A model generated the notes under the pieces. The model was given only the letters and a program-made list of their open reading frames with translations, searched no databases and was not told the DNA's origin. Both the position numbers and the translations under genes were made by a program. From the NCBI GenBank assembly GCA_963693315.1, contig OY856186.1, positions 299,156,452 through 299,220,451 on the forward strand: 64,000 nt of DNA, written 5' to 3'. The first letter of the stretch is position 1. The number at the start of each line of letters is the position of its first letter. Below are positions 34,501 through 43,865 of this stretch, piece by piece. Source of the stretch: Diogma glabrata. Taxonomy: Eukaryota; Arthropoda; Insecta; Diptera; Cylindrotomidae.

Positions 34501-35414
34501 ACTTTCAATTTATCACCATTTCCAATAGTGACATGGTTTGCTGATGCTTTCGGGACATATTTTTCGAACCACTCCAAGTTTCCTGTCATGTGATGACTTG
34601 CTCCTGTATCTAAATACCAGTTTTCAGAAAATTCATTTGTTGCTAATGAAGTGAATGCTTGTGAATGTGAACTATCCTTTTTGTTTTTAGAATTTTTGTT
34701 TTTCTTAAACCAGCAATCTTTTTCCCAGTGCCCAAGCTTTTTACAAAAATTACAAGCATCATATTTCTTATTCGATGGTAATTTCTTATGGTATTTTTTA
34801 TCAAACTTTTTAACTGCAAAAGCTCCCTCCACTTGTTCAGAAACTGTATCATTTGTTAGACGTTGTTCTTCAACCAGTAACCGTGAAGTAAGTGTATTTA
34901 AATTCTTAGTTGCAGTACTGTCCCAAGCTGAATGAAAATGTTTGTATTGGACAGGTAGTGTAGATAGTATTTTATTTAACAGCATAGATTCACTCACAGC
35001 CTCACCACATGTACTCAAACTGTGACTAAGATTTTCCAGTTCACTTATATGATTTGCTATTCCATTACCCTTGTACGTGTACGCATAAAATTGTTGCTGT
35101 AATGCGTGAATATTTGCCGAATTTGCTGTACCATATAATGCTTCGATACGAGACCACATCTCTGCTGCAGTTTTGCATGATACTAATTGTGTTATTGTTT
35201 TCTCACAAACAGAAGTAATAATAATATTTTGAGCTTTTAAGTCATTGCTGTCAAAATCTGCTGGCTTATCTTCATGTTTATATGTTTTTTCTACAATTTC
35301 ATAAACTTTTGCGTTTTTTAATATAATTTTTATCTGAAATTGCCATGCTGTGTAATTTCGTCCATTTTCTTGCAGACATACGGTCCTTTTGAATTCCGCT
35401 CCCTCAACCGCCAT
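31530..35414 (-). CDS. Gag-Pol polyprotein of Ty1/copia element
   Basis: A 1294-aa single frame with the copia domain order, integrase before RT. The Gag-like N-terminus has TAWQFQIKIILKNA and AAEMWSRIEALYG. The zinc knuckle CNFCKKLGHWEKDC is near 217-230, and the protease WYLDTGASHHMTG is near 265. The pre-integrase finger has HKMLAHQN and CESCIMSKQ. Integrase carries HMDLCGPM, MRSDNGTEFKS near 523 and the catalytic E in NGSAERENR. RT has FDVKTAFLNGELHEEVY and LVIYVDDGLI near 975. RNase H has YSDSDFAGDSKSRRSTSGY and STAEAEFIAATEA near 1180. Every catalytic residue I can check is present. The protein would form particles in the cell and integrate cDNA. Confidence 0.95.
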   Translation of the reverse strand: MAVEGAEFKRTVCLQENGRNYTAWQFQIKIILKNAKVYEIVEKTYKHEDKPADFDSNDLKAQNIIITSVCEKTITQLVSCKTAAEMWSRIEALYGTANSANIHALQQQFYAYTYKGNGIANHISELENLSHSLSTCGEAVSESMLLNKILSTLPVQYKHFHSAWDSTATKNLNTLTSRLLVEEQRLTNDTVSEQVEGAFAVKKFDKKYHKKLPSNKKYDACNFCKKLGHWEKDCWFKKNKNSKNKKDSSHSQAFTSLATNEFSENWYLDTGASHHMTGNLEWFEKYVPKASANHVTIGNGDKLKVVGEGIININIHNKSSTSSGTIENVLYVPQLKCNLFSASAAADKGFIIVTRRNIFEILKNNEVVMIGKREQNLFKLNIEVTSNKAAYFSSKEPPTLETWHKMLAHQNIAYCKNILKNHDIKISTSNLHCESCIMSKQHRTPFPSSTTITTKPGEIIHMDLCGPMEQASIGGSKYFFLLKDDFSHYRNVYFLKSKTEVTAILDEYVRKFKTETDAKVRIMRSDNGTEFKSQHVKRVLDKYGIRQQFTTPYNPEQNGSAERENRTIVEAAKALLYDNKMDKKFWAEAVNTAVYVLNRTGTSSVEAKTPFELYYGKQPRIDDLKLFGSEVFIHIPAVKRLKWDVKSKPGIFVGYSLESKGYRIYIPNENKIEISRDVIFKTAKQDPVVVQMKTNDVCGQTENNSNTEVELNLNVENDINVLTLDDEEINENEVSHEDVHIDVESQSTNINHEQANHRSLRNRNEIQLPKRLQNDYLMSNDEMYSSFLACDEPLSYDEAKLDSKWKNAMKNEIQALLKNETWDLVELPKDRKALNNKWVFRIKSNNFHKARLVAKGYNQTFGIDYNETFSPVAQYKSIRFIIGWAAQFKLKMKQFDVKTAFLNGELHEEVYMLQPEGYDDGTNRVCKLKKGIYGLKQASRNWNAMFVQTLKEFNLVQSEVDPCVFIKNGNDILILVIYVDDGLIISKSEFEIEQLLKHLESKFEIKREDLTMYLGMEIDCEKSGNIKITQKKYIENLLKKLKIENCKSVSTPGPTFDLNVGNNSPCKAPYRETIGSLLFLASVTRPDIAFTVNQLSRYNENPNNGHWEGVKRLLRYLQGTKEYGLKFEAVERCDIDFIQAYSDSDFAGDSKSRRSTSGYVIMMNGTAIDWFSKRQSVVALSTAEAEFIAATEAIKQAIVMRRFFQEFGVADYPIIINMDNQSAMRMIEDEGASKRTKHIDVRYKFLQEKLGKEYQFKFVDSKHQLADILTKPLSKGPFEFIRSLLNIKKEGVLK

Positions 35415-35499
35415 CTTTGCTGCTTTAAATTAAATCGACTTTTTATTTTATTTTAAATTTCTACAACTTGCAAATAATGCTGCACCTGGGCCCATAACC

Positions 35500-35743
35500 T
35501 GTTACAGATTCTTTATTTTATTTGCAATATTTAAAGACGATAAAAACAACTTGTTAACTATTTAACAATATTTATTTTCAAGAGCAAATTTTTTGTTTGA
35601 CATTTTCTTTTTAGACTTGTAGCGGAAACTATATAAACATAAAAATAAAAAGAGATAACTATATGTAATTACATTTCAATTCAACGCCATCTATTATTAA
35701 TAATAAAAGTTAATTTTGAATATATTAAAAACTTATTTTAACA
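35500..35743 (-). repeat. copia 5' LTR
   Basis: 244 bp. The primer site lies at 35499-35486 (minus strand). The leader to the ATG at 35414 is 85 nt, short as in copia. Confidence 0.92.
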
Positions 35744-35748
35744 GATCT

Positions 35749-37096
35749 ACGCAGGTGAAAAAGTCGAAATTTGAACTTGACCATTTTTGATTTTCCTGAA
35801 ACTTGGCATATAAGTAGTATGGACAAAATTAAAAATACAACTTATTTTAAAATTTTTTTAAAGTGCATAGTTTGAGCATAGGGGGCACCCAACATGCATG
35901 AAAAATGAAAATTCTGCCAATCTGATGTAACTTTGAAATTAAATAGCTGAAGAACGGCTATACCGATTTCATCAAACTTTGTTTTGTTTGATAGATGATT
36001 AGTTAGTCCTTTGAAAAAAAATTAATTAATTGTTTTTATAATTAATTTTTAAATAAAAATATTAAAAAAACATTTTTAAAGATGGCGCTAGGGTCGAAGA
36101 TCAATTGGAATTCAATTAATTTTTTTTTCTGAAAATAGTTCTATTTTTACTCTAAAATATATCAAATTAACTCAGAGGCGTTAATTTTTGTTCTTGAGAT
36201 ATTTAATTTTAAAGATTTTTAGTACGACTGAAATTCGAATTTTTCTTCATTTTTTCAAACAACTTCCATTAACAAAAAATTTTAAAATCGATTAAATTTT
36301 AACTTTTTTTTTTTAAATAACTCTAACCTTACTTTAAAATATATCAAATTTACAAAGATGCGTTAATTCGTGTTCTTGAGGTATTTAATTTTAAAGATTT
36401 TTAGTCCGATTAAAATTCTACTTGTTCATTATTTTTCGAACTACAGTGGTTAAAATTTTTTGATGATATAAATTGTTCGAAAAAATAATGAGCAATTAGA
36501 ATTTTAATCGGGCTAAAAATCTTTAAAATTAAATATCTCAAGAACACGAATTAACGCCTCTTTGTAAATTTGATATATTTTAAAGTAAGTTTAGAGCTAT
36601 ATTTAAAAAAAAAAGTTAAAATTTAATTGATTTTAAAATTTTTTGTTAATGGAAGTTGTTTGAAAAAATGAAGAAAAATTCGAATTTCAGTCGTACTAAA
36701 AATCTTTAAAATTAAATATCTCAAGAATAAAAATTAACGCCTCTAAGTTAATTTGATATATTTTAGAGTAAAGATAGAACTATTTTCAGAAAAAAAATTA
36801 ATTAAATTCCAATTGATCTTCGACCCTAGCGCCATCTTTAAAAAAGTTTTTTTAATATTTTTATTTAAAAATTAATTATAAAAACAATTAATTAATTTTT
36901 TTTTCAAAGGACTAACTAATCATCTATCAAACGAAAAAAAGTTTGATGAAATCGGTATAGCCGTTCTATGCACTTTAAAAAAATTTTAAAATAAGTTGTA
37001 TTTTTAATTTTGTCCATACCACTTATATGCAAAGTTTCAGGAAAATCAAAAATGGTCAAGTTTTCACAACTCTGTCTAGAACACGTTTTTCATCTA
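35749..37096. repeat. FB-1 arms (palindrome)
   Basis: Left arm words GAACTTGACCATTTTTGATT, AAGATGGCGCTAGGGTCGAA and TTTTTAGTACGACTGAAATT recur as complements at 36650-37070 in reverse order. Short A/T-run differences separate the arms. Confidence 0.8.
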
Positions 37097-37099
37097 TAG

Positions 37100-38660
37100 C
37101 AGTTTATTAGCACCAAACTTTTATTTGTAATTAATTAATAATCAAGGGATTAAGTTTAGACACGTTATACAGTACTTAATAATTATCGACATATAAGCTA
37201 GAAATAAAAAATACCAGGAACAAAATAGCAAATTCGGTTAAATATTTTTAATGCGCAATGGAAATTAGAAGAATCTCTTACTAGAATCTTATTAACATTC
37301 GAGATGAAAGTCAAAGTCAAGTTTGCTAAATCATATACGGTGTCTTAATGACTCATGATATCAAAACATTCCTTGAAGGCCTCGATGTGATCGAACCGGA
37401 ATAGATGGTTTAGTTCTTTAGAAAGTTCTCTATCACAAAACATAAATCTTACTATGTTCCAATAACAACTAGCCAATATTTGTCGGCAGGACTTGTGACA
37501 TATGTTTTCAAAACAGGAGTCAATTAGCGATGAATGCAAGTAACATTACTCTATATTCAAGAAGTCTTAAGAACACTTAACACAATTTTCATTGATAAAA
37601 AAGAAAAAATTACCAAACTTTCTAACTAATGGTTTAATAATATTTAAAATTCACCCTGTTATTGAAGAAAATCACAAAAGAAAACAAAATACTTAAAAAA
37701 ACGTTTATGAAGAAAATATCGTCATAACTCATAACCACATGTAATTTTAAAAATAATAATCTTTTCATGTAGTAAATGATTGTGAAAAGAATTTATGAGG
37801 GGCTAAACACAAAATGTATTTATAATAATTTTTGAAAATTAAGAGTTATTGCTTCATGTGCAAAATTGTTATTGCTTCATGTGCAAAATTGAATTCAATT
37901 CTGGAAGGATAAATGATAATATACCTTTACCTTTATGTACATATTGTACATCGAACATATTGCAATTGTTTCTAGATTTTGTACCGTTTTTGTTCCATTG
38001 AGAGCCGAATCTGGGTGCTCTAAGGTCAAATATAGCTTGCTAGCCTTATAACACACATTGCTTTAATGTATATTAAATAAAATTGAGTCTTAAAACTGCC
38101 TTAAAATGAGATGGGTAAAAGTCTAGATAGGACAGGATGTGCACTTGTGACTTAAATTTACAAAGTCTCTTCTAAAAAAAATATAAACATATCTAAGAAT
38201 TTATTCCATGCAACAAACGCATCACAAACTAAAAAAGCTTTGTTAGTATTAATAAAGCAAACAAATAGTTTAAACCTAAAACGGAGGACAATGATTAGTT
38301 TAAAATTCCAAACTTTATTGGATTATAATTGGCTAGCTAGATAGAAATTTCAAATGTTTGTATTCATGTTTCATTTTATTACTTAAAAAATGTATTGAGA
38401 TAGTAAAAAGATATTCTTTCATAAGAATCAAAGAGAAAGCAGGAAATGATAGGTTCTGTTCGGTCAGTTATGAAATTGTAATATAAAAAACAAACTTTAA
38501 AAATTACTTCCAGAGCGCCATAATTTTTCTTTTTTTCTTTGAATAATTAAATACGAACATAAACATACACGCCCAAGTATTATTGTCTCATAAGTCATAA
38601 CTCATAAGCCTTGTATGTCTGTAAAATTTCAGCAACAATTTATTTTTATATTAACTTTAT
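37100..38660. other. no recognisable feature
   Basis: AT-rich sequence between FB-1 and the Jockey element. It contains a short tandem word (ATTGCTTCATGTGCAAAATTG, twice at 37850-37890). No coding signal. Confidence 0.5.
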
Positions 38661-38825
38661 TCATTCGTTCACCGACACTCGTACGATGAACAATTATTCA
38701 ATTTATTGAGAATAATCGATTATTTAAAAAAAAAAAAGAAAGGATTTATTACAATAAATAATTATTTATATTTTTTGTTTTAAAGTATAATAAAACAATC
38801 CAGTTATAGTGTAATTGTAATAAAA

Positions 38826-40157
38826 GTGAAAATTACCGTGAACAAGCAGCATGTTTCTGCCAACCACATTAAAGTAGACAATAAAACTACTTTTAAACGT
38901 CATTCTGGAATAATCAAATTTAATAACAGTGAAGATCTCCGCAAGCTTATCAAGGCCAGAGACAACAACAATACTATTCTTAACATGGGAAGAAATAAAA
39001 ACCGCCGTCTAGATGATACAATGGATACTACTACAAGCAACAGTTTCAATGGACTAAGCATAGATGTTGTACCTTCAACAGAAAATACAACCTCAACAAC
39101 ACATAAACCGCAAAGTAAATTACATGTACCTCCTATCATAGTTTCGGGCATATCAATCAGTGATTGTAAGTCTACACTACAAGATCTCAAAATCAATAAT
39201 TATGGACTAAAAATACAAGGTAACGATTTAAAAATTTTATTAAGTGATATTGACTCCTATAATACATTAAAAACAAAACTCGAAGAAAGCAAAAACGAAT
39301 TTTTCACGCATCAATCAAAACACAATAGACCACTAAAAGTTATCGTATCCGGTCTACCAAATGATACTCTACCTGATGATATCAAAACCGGACTTAGACA
39401 TCATGGTATTAATAAGGACGATATTTATGAAATTTGCAAAATTACTCGTGAAGCGAGATGTCTTTTCCTACTAAAATTTAATAATAAAAACATCAATCTC
39501 AAATCATTACAAAATATAAAAGATATCAATCATATAGTTGTTAGATTTTCTAACTATATTAATTCACGCAACAAACCTACGCAGTGCAGAAGATGCCAGA
39601 TGTTTGGACATGGCACTTCACATTGCTATAAAGTTCCAAAATGTGTTAACTGTGGACTCAATCACTTTTCGTCTGAGTGCAACAACAGTCAAGCCGAAAA
39701 AAAATGTGCAAATTGCAACGGCGACCATCCGGCAAATTTCGATGAATGCCCTAAGCTCACAGAATTTAAATTAATTAAAGAAAATATTAATATAAATCGT
39801 CAAATAAAGAATATATCATCAGTAAAAAATTTCAATATGGATATCCATAACCTTTCCCAATTTCCGTATATCTCAAACAACTACGCACGAAAAAATCTAA
39901 ATGTTAAAACCAATACTGTTGATAATAATTCATTACATCAAAATACAATTACTAATACAAATCAGCATTACTCAAATGTATTAAAAAAAACTGTAAGTAA
40001 TTATGAAAACAATGATGAACTGTTTTCTTTAGACGAAATTACATCATTAGTTACCGATATAATTAAACAATTATCTAATTGTAAAACGAAACAAGATCAG
40101 CTGGTGGTGATAACAAATTTAACAATTAAATACCTGTACAACAACAATTCCAAATAA
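38826..40157 (+). CDS. Jockey ORF1, Gag-like nucleic-acid-binding protein
   Basis: Up to 443 codons. It packages the element RNA in LINEs of this type. Around residues 165-250 lies a region like the PRE_C2HC/RRM-type domain (RPLKVIVSGLPNDT). Three Cys-His knuckles follow at about 254-310: CRRCQMFGHGTSHC (C-x2-C-x4-H-x4-C), CVNCGLNHFSSEC and CANCNGDHPANFDEC. The frame is open from 38784 but has no ATG before about 38985; position 38826 is GTG. The true start is therefore either the internal ATG, losing about 53 residues, or an ATG lost by mutation. The stop TAA overlaps the ORF2 ATG. Confidence 0.85.
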   Translation: MKITVNKQHVSANHIKVDNKTTFKRHSGIIKFNNSEDLRKLIKARDNNNTILNMGRNKNRRLDDTMDTTTSNSFNGLSIDVVPSTENTTSTTHKPQSKLHVPPIIVSGISISDCKSTLQDLKINNYGLKIQGNDLKILLSDIDSYNTLKTKLEESKNEFFTHQSKHNRPLKVIVSGLPNDTLPDDIKTGLRHHGINKDDIYEICKITREARCLFLLKFNNKNINLKSLQNIKDINHIVVRFSNYINSRNKPTQCRRCQMFGHGTSHCYKVPKCVNCGLNHFSSECNNSQAEKKCANCNGDHPANFDECPKLTEFKLIKENININRQIKNISSVKNFNMDIHNLSQFPYISNNYARKNLNVKTNTVDNNSLHQNTITNTNQHYSNVLKKTVSNYENNDELFSLDEITSLVTDIIKQLSNCKTKQDQLVVITNLTIKYLYNNNSK

Positions 40158-42859
40158 TGGCTTTAAACGTCATTATCTGGAACGCACAAAGCATTAGAAA
40201 TAAATGTGATGAAACATTTGATTATATTAAACAAAATAATGTAGATGTCCTGCTAATAAGTGAAACTCATCTAAGTCCTAACGACACACTATTTAATCCT
40301 GATTACAAAATTCATAGACTCGACCGTATTGGAAGGAAAAAAGGAGGTGTGGCAATTTTAGTTAAAAAAAGCCTGCAACACCACATTATACCTGCATTTA
40401 ACCTAAACGTCATTGAAGCAATCGGAATAAATCTTACCACCACTTCAGGGAATTTGATTATAATTTCTGTATACTTTCCTGGCACTACAAAATCACAAAC
40501 TCTTAAGTTATTTAAATCAGATTTACAAAAACTTACCAATCACCAAAGCTCCTTTATAATTGGTGGAGACTTAAACAGCAAACACACACTCTGGAACTGC
40601 CACAAAAGCAACGCAGCCGGTACTGCACTATATAATGAACTAGCAAATAACAATTACGTTATTCAATTTCCAGCAAACCCAACTCACTTTTCCAGCAGAT
40701 CTAAATTTGGGTCAACACTCGACTTTCTAATAACAAATAACACTAGCATACTTTCAGAGCTTACTACAATCAACGAGCTTAGCTCAGACCATCTGCCTGT
40801 GAAATTCAATGTTTTTTCAAATGCGAGATCATCAATACATAAAATATCTTACCATGATTATAAAAAAGGGAACTGGAACGACTTTAAAGTATTCCTGAAC
40901 AATTACATCGATCTCTCTAATGAATCAGCTGTTCGCAACATCAATACTAAAAAGGACATCGACACATTAATTGCTGAACTAAACTCAAAAATTATAGAAG
41001 CCAGAGATCTCTATATTCCATTCATACAACATAAATCACAAAATGATGAACTCCTGATACTTCCGCCTCATATCAAATTTATACAGCGATTACGAAATAT
41101 CCGGCGACGCCAATGGCAACGGAAAAGAGACCCAATCCTAAAAGCTATTACAAATGAATTAAATGAGAGAATACGTAAAGAAGTTCAAGAAATACGCAAC
41201 AATAAATGGGAAACATTTCTAAAAAACATCGAACAGAATCGGCATACAAATAAAATGTGGGCTGTTTCAAAAATCCTAAGAAATAAGCAAAAACAGTTAC
41301 CTACTTTGATATCTAGTACTAGCAACCTAAGTAACATCACTACACGTCAAAATTTATTGATCACAGATCAGGAAAAATGTGAAGCACTAGCTTCGCAATT
41401 CGCCAACATACACAATACAATCATTCCCAACAACACCCATTGTACAACAGTAGAAACAGAGGTAAACAATTACATAAACAATAACATCAACACAGATAAC
41501 AAAATATTTTTGGTTAAACCAAGCCTCCTAGCCAAACTGATTAAAAATATAAAGAAATCCAAATCACCAGGCGAAGACGAAATCAACAACCATCTTATTA
41601 AACATTTACCACGTAAGGCCATTGTATTCCTAACATATGTCTTCAATGCCTGTATTCAAAAATCATATTTCCCAGATTGCTGGAAAAGTGCCAAAATAAT
41701 ACCCATTTCAAAAATCGGTAGAGACAAATCCAAAATTGAATCTTATCGCCCCATAAGCCTTCTTAGCTCTTTAGGGAAAATCCTGGAACGTATATTATTA
41801 ACAGAAATTAATTTCTTTCTAGATAAATACCCAATACTACCCAAGCAGCAATTCGGATTTAGATACAATCATTCAACCACTCACCAGCTACACCGAATTT
41901 GCCAGCATGCAAAAGAAAAATTACGCAATAAATGCTCTACTGGTATGATACTGTTCGATATTGAAAAAGCGTTCGACAAAACATGGCACAATGGGTTAAT
42001 ATACAAAATGATAAAACTTAACTTTCCACGGTTCATAATCATGATTATAAAGTCATTCCTAACTAATCGTAAATTTTTTGTTTCTATAAACAACAAGCGA
42101 TCTATAATTCACCATGTAGCTGCTGGAGTACCTCAAGGTGCTGTCCTGTCGCCCATCTTATATAATATATTCACATCGGATATCAAACACGCTATACCCA
42201 GTTCAGTTGAGTTCGGACTCTTTGCAGATGATACAACTATATTTAAGTCTTCCTATAATGTCAAAAATATCACAAAGCAGTTGCAACTCACGTTAAACTC
42301 ATTAGATCAATATTTTCAAAAATGGAACATTTCCATAAACCACTCTAAGACCCAAGCCATATTTTTCACCCGTCGTAGGGCTGCCAAACATCTGCCTAGC
42401 AACCAATCATTACGTTTTAACCAACACTATATAACATGGTCAAATTCGGTGAAATATCTTGGCCTAACTTTGGATCGTAGGCTTACGTTCAAAGAACATT
42501 TTTCAAAAATATCGGAAAAATGTCATAAACTGATCAGAGCCCTATACGGACTTCTGAACTTTAAATCAAAACTTTCATATCATAATAAAAAACTTATTTA
42601 TCTACTTATTATTCGATCTGCAATGCTTTATAGCTCCCCCGTCTGGAGCTGCGCTGCTAAAACCCACATTAAAAAATTACAGGTGATCCAAAACCGATGC
42701 CTCAAAATCATCTACCGTCTACCAAGAGATTTTTCCACCAGAAGACTATCTGCATTATCCAATATTCCATTAATAAAAGACTTCATAGTAGGAGCACAAC
42801 AAAAATTCATTCACTCATGCCAATTATCTGATAACATTCTAATAAACAATTTACACTAA
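40157..42859 (+). CDS. Jockey ORF2, endonuclease-reverse transcriptase
   Basis: A 900-aa intact frame. The N-terminal apurinic-type endonuclease nicks target DNA: IWNAQSIRNK near 7, ISETHL near 35, GGDLNSKH near 136 and SSDHLPV near 209. The RT then primes on the nick. RT motifs are SKSPGEDEINN, SYRPISLLSSLGKILER, LFDIEKAFDKTWH (motif A), GVPQGAVLSP (B) and LFADDTTIF near 688 (C). A C-terminal region ends LPRDFSTRRLSAL. There is no RNase H. The length fits Jockey ORF2 (about 900 aa). The start ATG (40157-40159) overlaps the ORF1 stop in TAATG, suggesting stop-restart translation. No inactivating change is visible, so the protein could be active. Confidence 0.92.
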   Translation: MALNVIIWNAQSIRNKCDETFDYIKQNNVDVLLISETHLSPNDTLFNPDYKIHRLDRIGRKKGGVAILVKKSLQHHIIPAFNLNVIEAIGINLTTTSGNLIIISVYFPGTTKSQTLKLFKSDLQKLTNHQSSFIIGGDLNSKHTLWNCHKSNAAGTALYNELANNNYVIQFPANPTHFSSRSKFGSTLDFLITNNTSILSELTTINELSSDHLPVKFNVFSNARSSIHKISYHDYKKGNWNDFKVFLNNYIDLSNESAVRNINTKKDIDTLIAELNSKIIEARDLYIPFIQHKSQNDELLILPPHIKFIQRLRNIRRRQWQRKRDPILKAITNELNERIRKEVQEIRNNKWETFLKNIEQNRHTNKMWAVSKILRNKQKQLPTLISSTSNLSNITTRQNLLITDQEKCEALASQFANIHNTIIPNNTHCTTVETEVNNYINNNINTDNKIFLVKPSLLAKLIKNIKKSKSPGEDEINNHLIKHLPRKAIVFLTYVFNACIQKSYFPDCWKSAKIIPISKIGRDKSKIESYRPISLLSSLGKILERILLTEINFFLDKYPILPKQQFGFRYNHSTTHQLHRICQHAKEKLRNKCSTGMILFDIEKAFDKTWHNGLIYKMIKLNFPRFIIMIIKSFLTNRKFFVSINNKRSIIHHVAAGVPQGAVLSPILYNIFTSDIKHAIPSSVEFGLFADDTTIFKSSYNVKNITKQLQLTLNSLDQYFQKWNISINHSKTQAIFFTRRRAAKHLPSNQSLRFNQHYITWSNSVKYLGLTLDRRLTFKEHFSKISEKCHKLIRALYGLLNFKSKLSYHNKKLIYLLIIRSAMLYSSPVWSCAAKTHIKKLQVIQNRCLKIIYRLPRDFSTRRLSALSNIPLIKDFIVGAQQKFIHSCQLSDNILINNLH

Positions 42860-42881
42860 TAAGCATAAGTAGTGGTTGTCT

Positions 42882-42950
42882 TCTGGTGACTGCTGTATTG
42901 ACTTGACAGACAACTTTTAAGTCTGTCGAGTCGATCTAGCGTTCACCGGA
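42882..42950 (+). promoter_or_regulatory. Jockey 3' UTR stem-loop
   Basis: ATTGACTTGACAGAC (42897-42911) pairs with GTCTGTCGAGTCGAT (42921-42935): 15 bp, loop of 9. An outer stem TCTGGTGAC (42882-42890) pairs with GTTCACCGGA (42941-42950) with one bulge. The non-Watson-Crick pairs are all U-G in the plus-strand RNA, which supports an RNA structure. It may be the signal the RT recognises (inference from other LINEs). Confidence 0.65.
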
Positions 42951-42999
42951 GGATAGCTATTGCTTTCATTTAATTTTAAGGTCAATTCTAGGTTAAGTT

Positions 43000-43614
43000 A
43001 GGTTATACGATAGTTTTATTTAATCTTAAGAAACACAATGAAGTTTTTATATATCTTTTCTTCCAAAAATATTTCAACACATTTTTATTCTCACTTACAG
43101 CTTATTTATAAAAAATAAGAATTATTAAAATATTAAATTAAAAATCAATTTCAAAGATGAAAAGTATCATACTGGTCACTGAATAAAATTTAATACTTGT
43201 ATCCAAAATTATAACTGAAATAAATTAATTTTAATGCATAACTTTATTAATTGTCTTAAGGTTCGGATACTCAAGTAGTGAGTTTTATATAAGCTCAGCA
43301 TCAACATCTAGCTTGTAACTGATCGCAGTTTGTTGCTTGGAGTTAGAAATGTTCAGGCGTTAGTTTAAGCAACAGATAATGGGAAATCGAATTAAGAGGT
43401 GAACCCGCTCATTTCCGATTTCCTTTGGTAATCGTTAGTATAATATGAAACGTGTCTTTTATTTTTTCACTAGTTTTGACACAGTGTGGCTCGAAATTAG
43501 TTAAGAAATTAAGTGACAGGCAAAATTTTAAAGTAAAATTATGCTCGAATAGTCCAAGAGCCGGCTGATCGCGGATTTGAAATTTTTTAATAAAAAATAT
43601 TAGTTTACACTTAG
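43000..43614. other. no recognisable gene
   Basis: AT-rich. Single TTAGG-type words occur (GGTTAAGTTAGGTTA near 42995-43010), but no array. Confidence 0.4.
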
Positions 43615-43862
43615 GACCGGTTGTAAAATAGCAGTTTAGCTAAAGCTTAGTAGAACCCGATAGGAGTTTAGGCTAGGTTACAAGTTAGGTTAGTTTCTTG
43701 AACCGCACTTGAACCAAAAAAATAGGGCACTCAACTTGAACCCTGGCTTAAGCTCATACTGGCGACTAAACCGCAATTGTTCAACGCGTAACTGAACAGA
43801 ATATCAGGTTTAGCATAATTTCAGCCTAAACCTCGGCTGAACTGCAATTGTACAACCGGCCC
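43615..43862. mobile_element. MITE, 248 bp, TTA target duplication
   Basis: The left end GGACCGGTTGTAAAATAGCAG pairs with the right end, whose complement is GGGCCGGTTGTACAATTGCAG. TTA flanks both sides (43612-43614 and 43863-43865). TIRs starting GG with a TWA target fit PIF/Harbinger-derived MITEs. No coding capacity. Confidence 0.75.
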
Positions 43863-43865
43863 TTA

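Larger units (their letters stand above)
31297..35743 (-). mobile_element. complete Ty1/copia LTR retrotransposon
   Basis: Two identical 244-bp LTRs (TGTTA...TAACA on either strand) flank one open polyprotein. GATCT is duplicated at 31292-31296 and 35744-35748. On the minus strand the 5' LTR is followed directly by GGTTATGGGCCCAG, the complement of the anticodon arm of initiator tRNA-Met. This half-tRNA primer is characteristic of copia. A purine tract AAAAAGGAGGGAG precedes the 3' LTR. The insertion point is inside FB-1. It is young and probably complete. Confidence 0.95.
31279..37096. repeat. FB-1 full palindromic element, split by copia
   Basis: The ends are TATAGATGAAAAACGTG (from 31276) and the complement ending 37098. 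Without the copia insertion and one duplicated 5-mer (31297-35748) it is about 1.37 kb. The left arm 35749-36450 and right arm 36480-37096 are complements, with a centre near 36465. The right arm lacks about 70 bp corresponding to the region around 35880-35950. There is no coding capacity. Other partial copies lie at 8523-10260 and 21955-22328. Confidence 0.8.
38662..43000 (+). mobile_element. nearly complete Jockey-type LINE
   Basis: A two-ORF non-LTR element: ORF1 (zinc knuckles) and ORF2 (endonuclease plus RT, no RNase H). A possible 5' end is CATTCGTTCACCGACACTCG at 38662, since Jockey-group elements often begin CATTC with an internal promoter (inference, not proven here). The 3' end is not marked by an obvious poly(A); it lies somewhere after the stem-loop at 42882-42950. 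Confidence 0.85.

Noticed and set aside
38900..39196. 98-aa minus-strand frame inside Jockey ORF1
   Set aside because: It is antisense to an intact frame with zinc knuckles; chance frame.
42995..43700. TTAGG-type telomeric repeats
   Set aside because: Only scattered GGTTAGGTTA-like words, no array, and some lie within a MITE.
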